From Magnetospirillum sp. (GTDB taxonomy: Bacteria; Pseudomonadota; Alphaproteobacteria; CACIAM-22H2), in NCBI GenBank assembly GCA_027532905.1, contig JAPZUA010000002.1, positions 1,146,824 to 1,210,823 of the forward strand: a stretch of DNA of 64,000 nt. The letters run 5' to 3'. This document shows positions 57,001-64,000 of the stretch, one piece after another. The notes beneath the pieces are model-generated. The model was not told the DNA's origin, searched no databases, and saw only the letters and a program-made list of their open reading frames with translations. Numbering within the stretch: the stretch's first letter is position 1; every line of letters begins with the position of its first letter. The translations under genes were made by a program, and so were the position numbers.

Positions 57001-60000
57001 CTCGGTACCTTCGCCAACACGCTGACGGTCACGAACGTCGAAACCGTCGTCGGCGGCGCGGGCAACAACACGGTCACGCTGGGCGCGGGCACCACTTCGG
57101 CCAGCATCGATCTCGGGGCCGGCAACGACCGCCTCGTCCTCACGGGTACCGCCGCCAACACGGTCACGGTCACGAATGTCGAAACGATCATCGGCAGTGC
57201 GGCGACCGATACGGTCACGCTCGACGCGTCGGTTACGGCCGGCACGGTCGATCTCGGGGCTGGAGCCGACCGCCTGGTTCTCGGCGGCACGGCCGCCAAC
57301 ACGCTGACGGTCACGAACGTCGAAACGCTGGTCGGCAGCACCAACGACGACACGATCACGCTCAGCACGGCGATCACGTCCGGCAGCATGGATCTGGGCG
57401 ACGGCAACGACCAGCTCACGCTCGGCAACTTCGCCAACACGCTGACCATCGTGAACATCGAAACGTTGGTCGCCGGCACGCTCAACGACACGATCACGCT
57501 GGGCAGCCAGATCACGACCGGCACCATCGATCTGCGCGCTGGTGCGGACCGCCTGATCCTCGGCAACTTCGAGAACACGCTGACGGTCGCCAACGTCGAA
57601 ACCCTGGTCGGCGGTACCACGTCGGACACGGTCACGCTCGGTACGGCCGTGACGGCGGGCTCGATCGATTTGGGTGCTGGCAACGATAGCCTCACGCTCG
57701 GCAACTTCGTCAACACGGTCACGATCACGAACGTCGAAACCTTCGTCGGCGGCACCACCTCGGATACGATCACGCTGTCGTCGGGCACCACGGCCGGAAC
57801 GGTCGATCTCGGGGCCGGCAACGACCGCCTGGTCCTCGCGGGCGGTGCCAACACGGTCACGGCTTCGAACGTCGAAACGCTGATCGGCGGCACGGGTACG
57901 GACACGGTCACGCTGGGCGCGCAGATCACGGCAGGCACCATCGATCTCGGGGCCGGCAACGACCGCCTGATCCTCGACACCACCGCGAACACGCTTACGG
58001 TCGTGAACGTCGAAACGCTCGTCGCCAACTCGGACAACGACACGGTCACCTTCGGCTCGGCAGTCACGACTGGGTCGATCGACCTGCTCGACGGCAACGA
58101 CCAGCTGATCCTGGGCGGCTTCGCCAACACGGTCTCGGTCGCCAACGTCGAAACGGTCACCGGCGGTTCGCTTGCCGACACGGTCACCCTCGCCGCCCAA
58201 ACAACGGCCGGTACGGTCGATCTGCGGGCCGGTTCGGACCGTCTGATCCTCGGCAACTTCGAAAACACGCTCACGATCGCCAACGTCGAAACCATCGTCG
58301 GCGGCACCACGGCCGACACGGTCACGCTCGGTGCGGCCATGACGGCGGGTTCGATCGATCTGGGTGCGGGCAACGACAGCCTGTCGCTCGGCACCTTCGC
58401 CAACACGCTGACGGTCACGAACGTCGAAACCGTCGTCGGCGGTGCGGGCAACAACACGATCACGCTGGGTGCGGGCACCACGACGGGCACGTTCGATCTC
58501 GGGGCCGGCAACGACCGCCTTGTCCTCACGGGCACGGCCGGCAACACGGTCACGGTCACGAACGTCGAAACGATCATCGGCAGCGCCGCCGCCGACACGG
58601 TCACGCTCGACGCCTCGATCACGGCCGGCACGGTGGATCTGGGGGCCGGCACCGATCGCCTGATCCTCGGGGGCACTGCCGCCAACACGCTGACGATCAC
58701 GAACGTCGAAACGCTGGTCGGCAGCACCAATGCCGATACGGTTACGGTCAGCACGGCAATCACGACCGGCAGCCTCGATCTGGGCGACGGCAACGACCAA
58801 CTCACGCTCGGCAACTTTGCCAACACGGTCACGATCGCCAACGTCGAAACCCTGGTCGCAGGCACGGCCAACGACACGATCACGCTCGGCACGGAAATCA
58901 CCACGGGCACCATCGATCTGCGGGCCGGCAACGACCGCCTGATCCTCGGCAACTTCGAGAACACGCTGACGGTCGCCAACGTCGAAACCCTAGTCGGCGG
59001 CACCACTTCGGACACGGTCACGCTCGGTACGGCCGTGACGTCGGGTTCGATCGATCTCGGGGCCGGCAACGACGGCCTCACGCTCGGCAACTTCGTCAAC
59101 ACGACCACCGTTACCAACGTTGAAACCCTGACCGGCGGCACCACCTCGGATACGGTCACGCTCTCGGCCAACACGACGGCGGGTACCATCGATCTCGGGG
59201 CCGGCAACGACCGCCTGGCTCTGGCGGGCGGTGCCAACACGGTCACGGTGTCGAACGTCGAAACGCTGGTCGGCGGTACGGGCACCGACACGGTCACGCT
59301 GGGCGCGCAGATCACGGCCGGTACCATCGATCTCGGGGCCGGCAACGACCGCCTGATCCTCGACACGACGGCCAACACCGTGACGGTGCTCAACGTCGAA
59401 ACGCTCGTGGCCAACACCGACAACGACACGATCACGTTCGGCACGGCCGTTACGACCGGCTCGATCGACCTGCTGGACGGCAACGACCAGCTGATCCTCG
59501 GCGGCTTCGCGAACACGGTCACGGTCTCGAACGTCGAAACGCTGCTCGGCGGCACGGTTGCCGACACGATCACGCTCGGCGCCCAGCTCACGGCGGGCAC
59601 GGTCGATCTTCGCGCCGGTGCGGACCGCCTGATCCTCGGCAACTTCGAGAACACGCTGACGGTCGCCAACGTCGAAACGCTGGTCGGCGGCACCACACTC
59701 GACACGGTCACGCTCGCAACTGCGATCACGGCGGGTTCGCTCGATCTCGGGGCCGGCAACGACAGCCTCACGCTCGGCAACTTCGCCAACACGGTGACGA
59801 TGACCAACATCGAAACCATCGTTGGCGGGACGACCTCGGATACGGTCACGCTGGGTGCGGCTTCGACGACGGCGACGATCGATCTGGGTGCAGGCAACGA
59901 CCGCCTCGTGCTCGGCGGTACAGCCGTCAACACGGTCACGATCTCGAACGTCGAAACGCTGGTCGGCAGCTCGAACGCCGATACGGTCACGCTTGACGCG

Positions 60001-61314
60001 CTCGTCACCTCGGGCACCTTCGATCTCGGGGCCGGCAGCGACCGTCTCATCCTGACCGGTACGGCGGCCAACACGCTGACGATCTCGAACATCGAGACCG
60101 TGGTCGGCAGCACCAACGACGATACGGTGACGTTGGCTGTGTCCTACACCTCCGGCAACATCGATCTCGGCGACGGCAACGACCGCCTGGCACTCGGCAA
60201 CTTCGCCAACACGCTCACGATCTCGAACGTCGAAACGCTCGTGGCCGGCACGCTCGCCGACACGATCACGCTCGGCACGGAGATCACGACCGGCACCATC
60301 GACCTGCTCGCTGGCGCCGATCGCCTGATCCTCGGCAACTTCGAGAACACGCTGACGGTCGCCAACGTCGAAACGCTGATCGGCGGCACCACCTCCGACA
60401 CCGTGACGCTGGGGGCAGCGATCACCGCCGGCTCCATCGATCTGGGTGCGGGCAACGACAGCCTCACGCTCGGCAACTTCGTGAACACGGTCACGCTCAC
60501 GAACGTCGAGACCTTCGTCGGCGGCACCACGTCGGATACGATCACGCTCGCCTCGGGCTACACCTCGGGCACGATCGATCTCGGGGCCGGCAACGACCGC
60601 CTGGTTCTGGCGGGCGGCAGCAACACGGTCACGGTTTCGAACGCCGAAACGCTGGTCGGCGGCACAGGCGCCGACACCGTCACGCTGGGTTCGCAGCTCA
60701 CCGCGGGCACCATCGATCTCGGGGCCGGCAGCGACCGTCTCACCCTCTCCGACAGCGCCAACACGCTGACGGTGGTCAATATCGAGACGCTCGTGGGCGG
60801 TACCGACACCGATACGGTCACGTTGGGCAACGCCTTCACGACCGGCTCGGTCGACCTTGGCGACGGCAACGACCGCTTGTTCCTCGGCAACTTCGCCAAC
60901 ACGATCACGATCGTGAACGTGGAGACGATCACCGGCGGAACCGGCAACGACAACATCACCGTGACCGGCGCGGCTGCTCGACTGGACGGCGGGGCAGGCA
61001 ACGACACGCTCACGGGCGGTGCGGGCAACGACACGATCTTCGGCGGTGCGGGCAACGACTCGATCTCGGGCGGGGCAGGCAACGACACCTTCGTGCTCAG
61101 TGCAGGCACCGACTCGGTCAACGGCTTCACCGCCGGCGCCGACAAGATCGACATCCGCGGCTTCTTCTCCTTCGCCGACATCACCGATGTCCAAGCGGCA
61201 TCGACCTACGGGGCCAACACGACGATCAATCTCGGCTCCGGCAATACGGTTACCCTGATCGGCGTGAGCACCATCACGTCGGGCATGGCCTCGGACTTCG
61301 TCTTCTACACGTAA
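54070..61314 (+). CDS. Giant Thr-rich RTX-type repeat protein, probable type I secreted surface protein
   Basis: A 2414-residue acidic protein. There is no Sec signal; residues 20-30 hold a lone RTX nonamer (TGGAGDDTLVF). Residues about 30-2300 are some 50 units of 46-47 residues, each with a strand-rich TVTLGAxITAGTIDLGAGND part, an RTX-like LGAGNDRLVL turn, and an NTVTVTNVETLVGG part, as expected of a calcium-stabilised beta-solenoid. Four canonical RTX nonamers follow (about 2307-2343, GGAGNDTLTGGAGNDTIFGG), then a C-terminal region of about 70 residues ending SDFVFYT, the usual place of the type I secretion signal. I see no Cys, His or Trp and a single Lys. About one residue in five is Thr. 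It follows the glycosyltransferase operon, and a terminator ends it. A surface-layer or adhesin role is inference. Confidence 0.9.
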   Translation: MPVTLGAAGGTYTFVSADTVTGGAGDDTLVFSDALTTGLITLAAGNDQLTLGAAGTVGNTVTVTNVETIVGSTLADSVTLGAALAAGSIDLGNGNDRLVLGGSTTNTLTINNVETLVGSAGADTVTFENSVNGATVDLAAGSDRLILGGTAANTLTISNVETLVGSTNGDTVTLNSAATTGAIDLDDGNDRLVLANVANTVTVTNVETLVAGTVADTITLGSQITSGTIDLNAGNDRLILGNFENTLTVVNVETLVGGTTADTVTLGTAITVGTLDLAAGDDSLTLGNFANTVTLTNIETVVGGTTSDTVTLSSGTTAGTVDLGAGNDRLVLAGGANTVTVSNVETLVGGTGTDTVTLGAQITAGTIDLGAGNDRLILDTTANTLTVVNVETLVANSDNDTVTFGSAITTGSVDLLDGNDQLILGNFANTVTVSNAETLLGGTASDTVTLGSQLTAGTVDLRAGTDRLILGNFENTLTVANVETIVGGTTLDTVTIGTAMTAGSIDLGAGNDSLTLGDFANTVTMTNIETIVGGTTTDTVVLGAASTTATIDLGAGNDRLVLGGTAVNTVTVTNVETLVGSTNADTVTLDAAITAGTVDLGAGNDRLILSGTAANTVTVSNIETLVGSTNDDTVTFGGAITAGTVDLGDGNDRLVFGNTANTATVLNVETIVAGSLADTITLGTQVTSGTVDLSAGNDRLILGNFENTLTVANVETLVGGTTADTVTLGTAITVGTLDLAAGDDSLTLGNFANTVTLTNVETVVGGTTSDTVTLSAGTTAGTVDLGAGNDRLALAGGANTVTVSNVETLVGGTGTDTVTLGAQITAGTIDLGAGNDRLILDTTANTLTVVNVETLVANSDNDTVTFGSAVTTGSIDLLDGNDQLILGGFANTVTVSNAETLLGGTAADTVTLGAQVTAGTVDLRAGTDRLILGNFENTLTVANIETIVGGTTADTVTLGAAMTAGSIDLGAGNDSLSLGTFANTLTVTNVETVVGGAGNNTVTLGAGTTSASIDLGAGNDRLVLTGTAANTVTVTNVETIIGSAATDTVTLDASVTAGTVDLGAGADRLVLGGTAANTLTVTNVETLVGSTNDDTITLSTAITSGSMDLGDGNDQLTLGNFANTLTIVNIETLVAGTLNDTITLGSQITTGTIDLRAGADRLILGNFENTLTVANVETLVGGTTSDTVTLGTAVTAGSIDLGAGNDSLTLGNFVNTVTITNVETFVGGTTSDTITLSSGTTAGTVDLGAGNDRLVLAGGANTVTASNVETLIGGTGTDTVTLGAQITAGTIDLGAGNDRLILDTTANTLTVVNVETLVANSDNDTVTFGSAVTTGSIDLLDGNDQLILGGFANTVSVANVETVTGGSLADTVTLAAQTTAGTVDLRAGSDRLILGNFENTLTIANVETIVGGTTADTVTLGAAMTAGSIDLGAGNDSLSLGTFANTLTVTNVETVVGGAGNNTITLGAGTTTGTFDLGAGNDRLVLTGTAGNTVTVTNVETIIGSAAADTVTLDASITAGTVDLGAGTDRLILGGTAANTLTITNVETLVGSTNADTVTVSTAITTGSLDLGDGNDQLTLGNFANTVTIANVETLVAGTANDTITLGTEITTGTIDLRAGNDRLILGNFENTLTVANVETLVGGTTSDTVTLGTAVTSGSIDLGAGNDGLTLGNFVNTTTVTNVETLTGGTTSDTVTLSANTTAGTIDLGAGNDRLALAGGANTVTVSNVETLVGGTGTDTVTLGAQITAGTIDLGAGNDRLILDTTANTVTVLNVETLVANTDNDTITFGTAVTTGSIDLLDGNDQLILGGFANTVTVSNVETLLGGTVADTITLGAQLTAGTVDLRAGADRLILGNFENTLTVANVETLVGGTTLDTVTLATAITAGSLDLGAGNDSLTLGNFANTVTMTNIETIVGGTTSDTVTLGAASTTATIDLGAGNDRLVLGGTAVNTVTISNVETLVGSSNADTVTLDALVTSGTFDLGAGSDRLILTGTAANTLTISNIETVVGSTNDDTVTLAVSYTSGNIDLGDGNDRLALGNFANTLTISNVETLVAGTLADTITLGTEITTGTIDLLAGADRLILGNFENTLTVANVETLIGGTTSDTVTLGAAITAGSIDLGAGNDSLTLGNFVNTVTLTNVETFVGGTTSDTITLASGYTSGTIDLGAGNDRLVLAGGSNTVTVSNAETLVGGTGADTVTLGSQLTAGTIDLGAGSDRLTLSDSANTLTVVNIETLVGGTDTDTVTLGNAFTTGSVDLGDGNDRLFLGNFANTITIVNVETITGGTGNDNITVTGAAARLDGGAGNDTLTGGAGNDTIFGGAGNDSISGGAGNDTFVLSAGTDSVNGFTAGADKIDIRGFFSFADITDVQAASTYGANTTINLGSGNTVTLIGVSTITSGMASDFVFYT
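54120..60960 (+). repeat. Coding tandem repeat: 46-47-residue units in a 1386-bp higher-order repeat
   Basis: The same element (CTGGG of the TLGAQITAG-type unit) recurs at 55141, 56527, 57913, 59299 and 60685, exactly 1386 bp apart each time (462 residues, ten units). A second marker (GNFENTLTV unit) recurs at alternating 690- and 696-bp steps at 54793, 55483, 56179 and 56869, showing two five-unit halves inside each period. The repeats are in frame and have no internal stop. Confidence 0.9.
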
Positions 61315-61322
61315 GCCAACAG

Positions 61323-61373
61323 GCAGCGGCGTCCCCTTCTTCGGAAGGGGGCGTCGCCGCCTCTCGGTCTTTT
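61323..61373 (+). terminator. Strong rho-independent terminator
   Basis: A long stem around a UUCG tetraloop: CCCCTTC (61333-61339) pairs with GAAGGGG (61344-61350), extended outward by about seven more mostly GC pairs (GCGGCGT with GCGTCGC, two wobbles), followed by TCTTTT (61368-61373). It ends the first giant gene, 8 bp after its stop, and makes the second a separate transcript. Confidence 0.9.
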
Positions 61374-61488
61374 CACTTTGATTACGGTTTCTACTTTCGG
61401 ACCTGCGGTACCCAGATGCAGACAGGCAAGGCGATCGGAAAAACTTGGTGGTTTTTTGAGATAACGCCTTGCATATGTCTAAAATTCT

Positions 61489-61538
61489 GATAAAAGTTAT
61501 CGAGAATCGAACTTAACACCCCAGAAGGGATCCATCCA
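61489..61538 (+). promoter_or_regulatory. Shared leader with ribosome-binding site, copy 2
   Basis: GATAAA (61489-61494), 26 bases, CCAGAAGGGA and the ATG at 61539, in the same arrangement as before the first giant gene. A CTTGCA at 61468 stands where CTTGAC is in copy 1. The rest of 61374-61488 is AT-rich with no gene. Confidence 0.55.
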
Positions 61539-64000
61539 ATGCCCATTACATTCAACGACGCTGGTGGTACGCACTCGATCACCGCATTCGACACGATCAC
61601 GGGCGGCACCGGTGCCGACACGATCGTTTTGGCAGCCGCCTTCACGACCGGCCTCATCGATCTGCGCGCAGGCGCGGACGAAGTCCAACTCGGCGGCACC
61701 TCGACCAACACGCTGACGATCAGCAATGTCGAAACGCTGACCGGCAGCACCAACGCCGACACGATCACGCTCGGAGCGGCCCAAACTGCCGGCACGATCG
61801 ATCTCGGCAACGGCAACGACCGCCTGGTTCTGAGCGGCACGGCCGGCAACACGATTACGGTCAGCAATGTCGAAACCCTCGTCGGCAGCGCCGGCGCGGA
61901 TACGGTCAGCCTGGACGCCTCTGTGAATGGCGCCGCGATCGATCTGGGTGCGGGTTCCGACCGTCTGATCCTGGGCGGCACGGCCGCCAACACGGTCACG
62001 ATCACCAACGTCGAAACGCTCGTCGGCAGCACCAACGACGACACGGTCACGGTCAGCACAGCCGTCACGTCCGGCACCATCGATCTCAGCGACGGCAACG
62101 ACCGCCTCGCACTCGGCGCCTTCGCCAACACGCTCACGGTCGTCAACGTCGAAACGCTGGTCGCCAACACGCTCAACGACACGATCACGCTCGGCAGCCA
62201 AGTCACGTCGGGCACCATCGACCTGCTCGCCGGCACCGACCGCCTGATCCTCGGCAACTTCGAGAACACGCTGACCGTCGCCAACGTCGAAACGCTGGTC
62301 GGCGGCACCACGGCCGACACGGTCACGCTCGGCACCGCCATGACGGCAGGCTCGCTCGATCTCGCCGCCGGCGACGACAGCCTCACGCTCGGCAACTTCG
62401 CCAACACGGTTTCCGTCACGAACGTCGAAACGCTCGTCGGCGGCACCACCGCCGACACGGTCACCCTCGCCGCCAACACGACCGCAGGCTCGATCGACCT
62501 TGCGGCCGGCAACGACAGGCTGATTCTGTCCGGCGGCACGGCCGGCAATACGGTCACGGTTTCGAACGTCGAAACGCTGGTCGGCAGCACGGCCGCCGAC
62601 ACGGTGACGCTGGTTGGCAGCCAGACCGGCAACACGGTCGATCTTGGGGCCGGTTCCGACCGCCTGATCCTCGACACGGTCGCCAACACGGTGACGGTGC
62701 TCAACGTCGAAACGCTCGTCGCCAACTCGGACAACGACACGGTCACCTTCGGCACCGCCGTCACGACCGGCACCATCGACCTGCTCGACGGCAACGACGC
62801 GCTGATCCTCGGCGGCTTCGCCAACACGGCCACGGTCTCCAACGCCGAAACCATCACCGGCGGTACGGCCACCGACACGATCACGCTCGGCGCCCAGATC
62901 ACCGCCGGTACGGTCGATCTGCGCGCAGGCACCGACCGCCTGATCCTCGGCAACTTCGAAAATACGCTGACCGTCGCCAACGTCGAAACGCTGGTTGGCG
63001 GCACCACCGCCGACACCGTGACGATCGGTGCGGCCATGACCTCGGGCTCGATCGATCTCGGAGCCGGCAACGACAGCGTCACGCTCGGCAACTTCGCCAA
63101 CACGGTCACGATCACGAACGCCGAAACCATCGTCGGCGGCACCACGACCGACACCATCACGCTCGGTGCGGCCTCGACAACGGCCACGATCGACCTCGGT
63201 GCCGGCAGCGACCGCCTGATCCTGGGCGGCACGGCCGTCAACACGGTTACGGTCACCAACGTCGAAACGATCGTCGGCAGCTCGAACGCCGACACGGTCA
63301 CGCTCGACGCCTCGGTCACCGGTGCGACCGTCGACCTCGCCGCGGGCGCGGACCGCCTGATCCTGGGCGGCACGGCCGCCAACACGCTGACGATCGTCAA
63401 CGTCGAAACGGTGATCGGCAGCTCGAACGACGACACGCTGACGCTGGGTGCGGCCTATACAGCCGGCACCATCGATCTTGGCGACGGCAACGACCGCCTC
63501 GTGCTCAACAACGGCGCCAACACGCTCACCGTGCTGAACGTCGAAACGCTGGTCGCCGGCACGCTCACCGACACGATCACGCTGGGCACGCAAATCACCT
63601 CGGGCACCGTCGATCTGCTGGCAGGCAACGACCGCCTGATCCTCGGAAGCTTCGAGAACACGCTGACCGTCGCCAACGTCGAAACGCTGGTCGGCGGCAC
63701 CACCGCCGACACGGTCACGATCGGCACCGCCATGACGGCGGGCTCGCTCGACCTTTCGGCCGGCGACGACAGCCTCACGCTCGGCAACTTCGCCAACACG
63801 GTCACGGTCACGAACGTCGAAACGCTGGTCGGCGGCACCACCGCCGACACGGTCACCCTCGCCGCCAACACGACGGCGGGTTCGATCGACCTTGCCGCCG
63901 GCAACGACCGCCTGATCCTCTCGAGCGGTACGGCCGCCAACACGGTCACGGTCTCGAACGTCGAAACGATCGTCGGCGGCACGGCTGCCGACACGGTCAC
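61539..64000 (+). CDS. Second giant Thr-rich RTX-type repeat protein (3' end outside window)
   Basis: A paralogue of the preceding gene, open for 820 codons to the window edge. It begins MPITFNDAGGTHSITAFDTI with a lone RTX-like TGGTGADTIVL, again with no Sec signal, and continues with the same 46-47-residue units (TITLGAAQTAGTIDLGNGND, NTVTVSNVETLVGS). Marker units GNFENTLTV recur at 62256, 62952 and 63648, steps of 696 bp, so its higher-order period is about 1392 bp, slightly longer than in the first protein. The C-terminus and any RTX cluster are not visible. Confidence 0.88.
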   Translation, partial: MPITFNDAGGTHSITAFDTITGGTGADTIVLAAAFTTGLIDLRAGADEVQLGGTSTNTLTISNVETLTGSTNADTITLGAAQTAGTIDLGNGNDRLVLSGTAGNTITVSNVETLVGSAGADTVSLDASVNGAAIDLGAGSDRLILGGTAANTVTITNVETLVGSTNDDTVTVSTAVTSGTIDLSDGNDRLALGAFANTLTVVNVETLVANTLNDTITLGSQVTSGTIDLLAGTDRLILGNFENTLTVANVETLVGGTTADTVTLGTAMTAGSLDLAAGDDSLTLGNFANTVSVTNVETLVGGTTADTVTLAANTTAGSIDLAAGNDRLILSGGTAGNTVTVSNVETLVGSTAADTVTLVGSQTGNTVDLGAGSDRLILDTVANTVTVLNVETLVANSDNDTVTFGTAVTTGTIDLLDGNDALILGGFANTATVSNAETITGGTATDTITLGAQITAGTVDLRAGTDRLILGNFENTLTVANVETLVGGTTADTVTIGAAMTSGSIDLGAGNDSVTLGNFANTVTITNAETIVGGTTTDTITLGAASTTATIDLGAGSDRLILGGTAVNTVTVTNVETIVGSSNADTVTLDASVTGATVDLAAGADRLILGGTAANTLTIVNVETVIGSSNDDTLTLGAAYTAGTIDLGDGNDRLVLNNGANTLTVLNVETLVAGTLTDTITLGTQITSGTVDLLAGNDRLILGSFENTLTVANVETLVGGTTADTVTIGTAMTAGSLDLSAGDDSLTLGNFANTVTVTNVETLVGGTTADTVTLAANTTAGSIDLAAGNDRLILSSGTAANTVTVSNVETIVGGTAADTV
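61620..64000 (+). repeat. Coding tandem repeat of the second giant protein (continues beyond window)
   Basis: About 17 units of 46-47 residues of the same family as in the first giant gene, in five-unit blocks of 696 bp. Unit types occur in the same order as in the first gene (for example the unit with ANSDNDTVTFG followed by one with LLDGND), so the two arrays share one ancestral superrepeat. Confidence 0.85.

Noticed and set aside
54102..61194. Very long open frames on the minus strand opposite the giant gene, up to about 1500 codons
   Set aside because: They result from repetition of a GC-rich unit that lacks stops in the complementary phases. Their translations are low-complexity (runs of D, R, V, G or of S, V, P) and the plus strand has the start, leader, terminator and RTX motifs.
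54070..64000. CRISPR array or other non-coding tandem repeat
   Set aside because: Units are in frame, differ mainly at synonymous sites, have no unique spacers and encode a regular protein repeat.

Overview
The window is a GC-rich, densely coding stretch of an alphaproteobacterial chromosome. The lineage is suggested by the gene order glyA-nrdR-ribD-ribE-ribB-ribH-nusB-thiL, an LdtR-type MarR regulator, a Bpt leucyltransferase, a TPR-glycosyltransferase repertoire, and a Mg-type HemB. A Rhodospirillales-like organism is a guess only. No tRNA, rRNA, CRISPR array or insertion sequence was seen.

Region 1 (1-8959, minus strand) is one long housekeeping operon. It runs from a 65-residue conserved protein through rpiB, glyA, nrdR, the riboflavin genes ribD, ribE, ribBX and ribH, then nusB, thiL, a small exported FliL-like protein and an MFS transporter cut by the window edge. 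Genes overlap or nearly touch, so they are probably co-transcribed. The GTP cyclohydrolase II half of the RibBA-like protein has lost its zinc cysteines (RibBX type).

Region 2 (9031-31925) is general metabolism and envelope function. It holds a thioesterase/RidA pair, glutaryl-CoA dehydrogenase, a CBS-type histidine kinase ahead of LrgA/LrgB, an LdtR-like MarR regulator with a palindromic site upstream, and a valine-degradation set (isobutyryl-CoA dehydrogenase, 3-hydroxyisobutyryl-CoA hydrolase, 3-hydroxyisobutyrate dehydrogenase) with a MASE1 histidine kinase inside it. It continues with hemB, small transporters, an alpha/beta hydrolase, a class III CoA-transferase/aldehyde dehydrogenase/penicillin acylase operon, motB, an RDD protein, bpt, a 302-bp non-coding stretch with a terminator, and an Asp/Glu racemase-family protein. 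A Tat-type solute-binding protein (32068-33150) follows.

Region 3 (33259-53864) is a glycosyltransferase island. It has three SPINDLY/OGT-like TPR-GT41 proteins and a six-gene operon of TPR proteins ending in a GT9/heptosyltransferase-like domain. Four of those six carry an extra N-terminal SAM-methyltransferase domain that is almost the same in each copy. Most genes are joined by ATGA stop/start overlaps.

Region 4 (54070-64000) holds two giant Thr-rich, RTX-related repeat proteins (2414 residues, and at least 820 residues running off the window). The first is built from about 50 units of 46-47 residues, arranged in an exact 1386-bp (462-residue) higher-order repeat, and ends in four RTX nonamers typical of type I secretion substrates. 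Both genes share a promoter/leader arrangement. The working inference is that the cytoplasmic TPR-glycosyltransferases modify these secreted surface proteins, or possibly flagellin. No secretion machinery lies in the window, and the sugar and acceptor are unknown.
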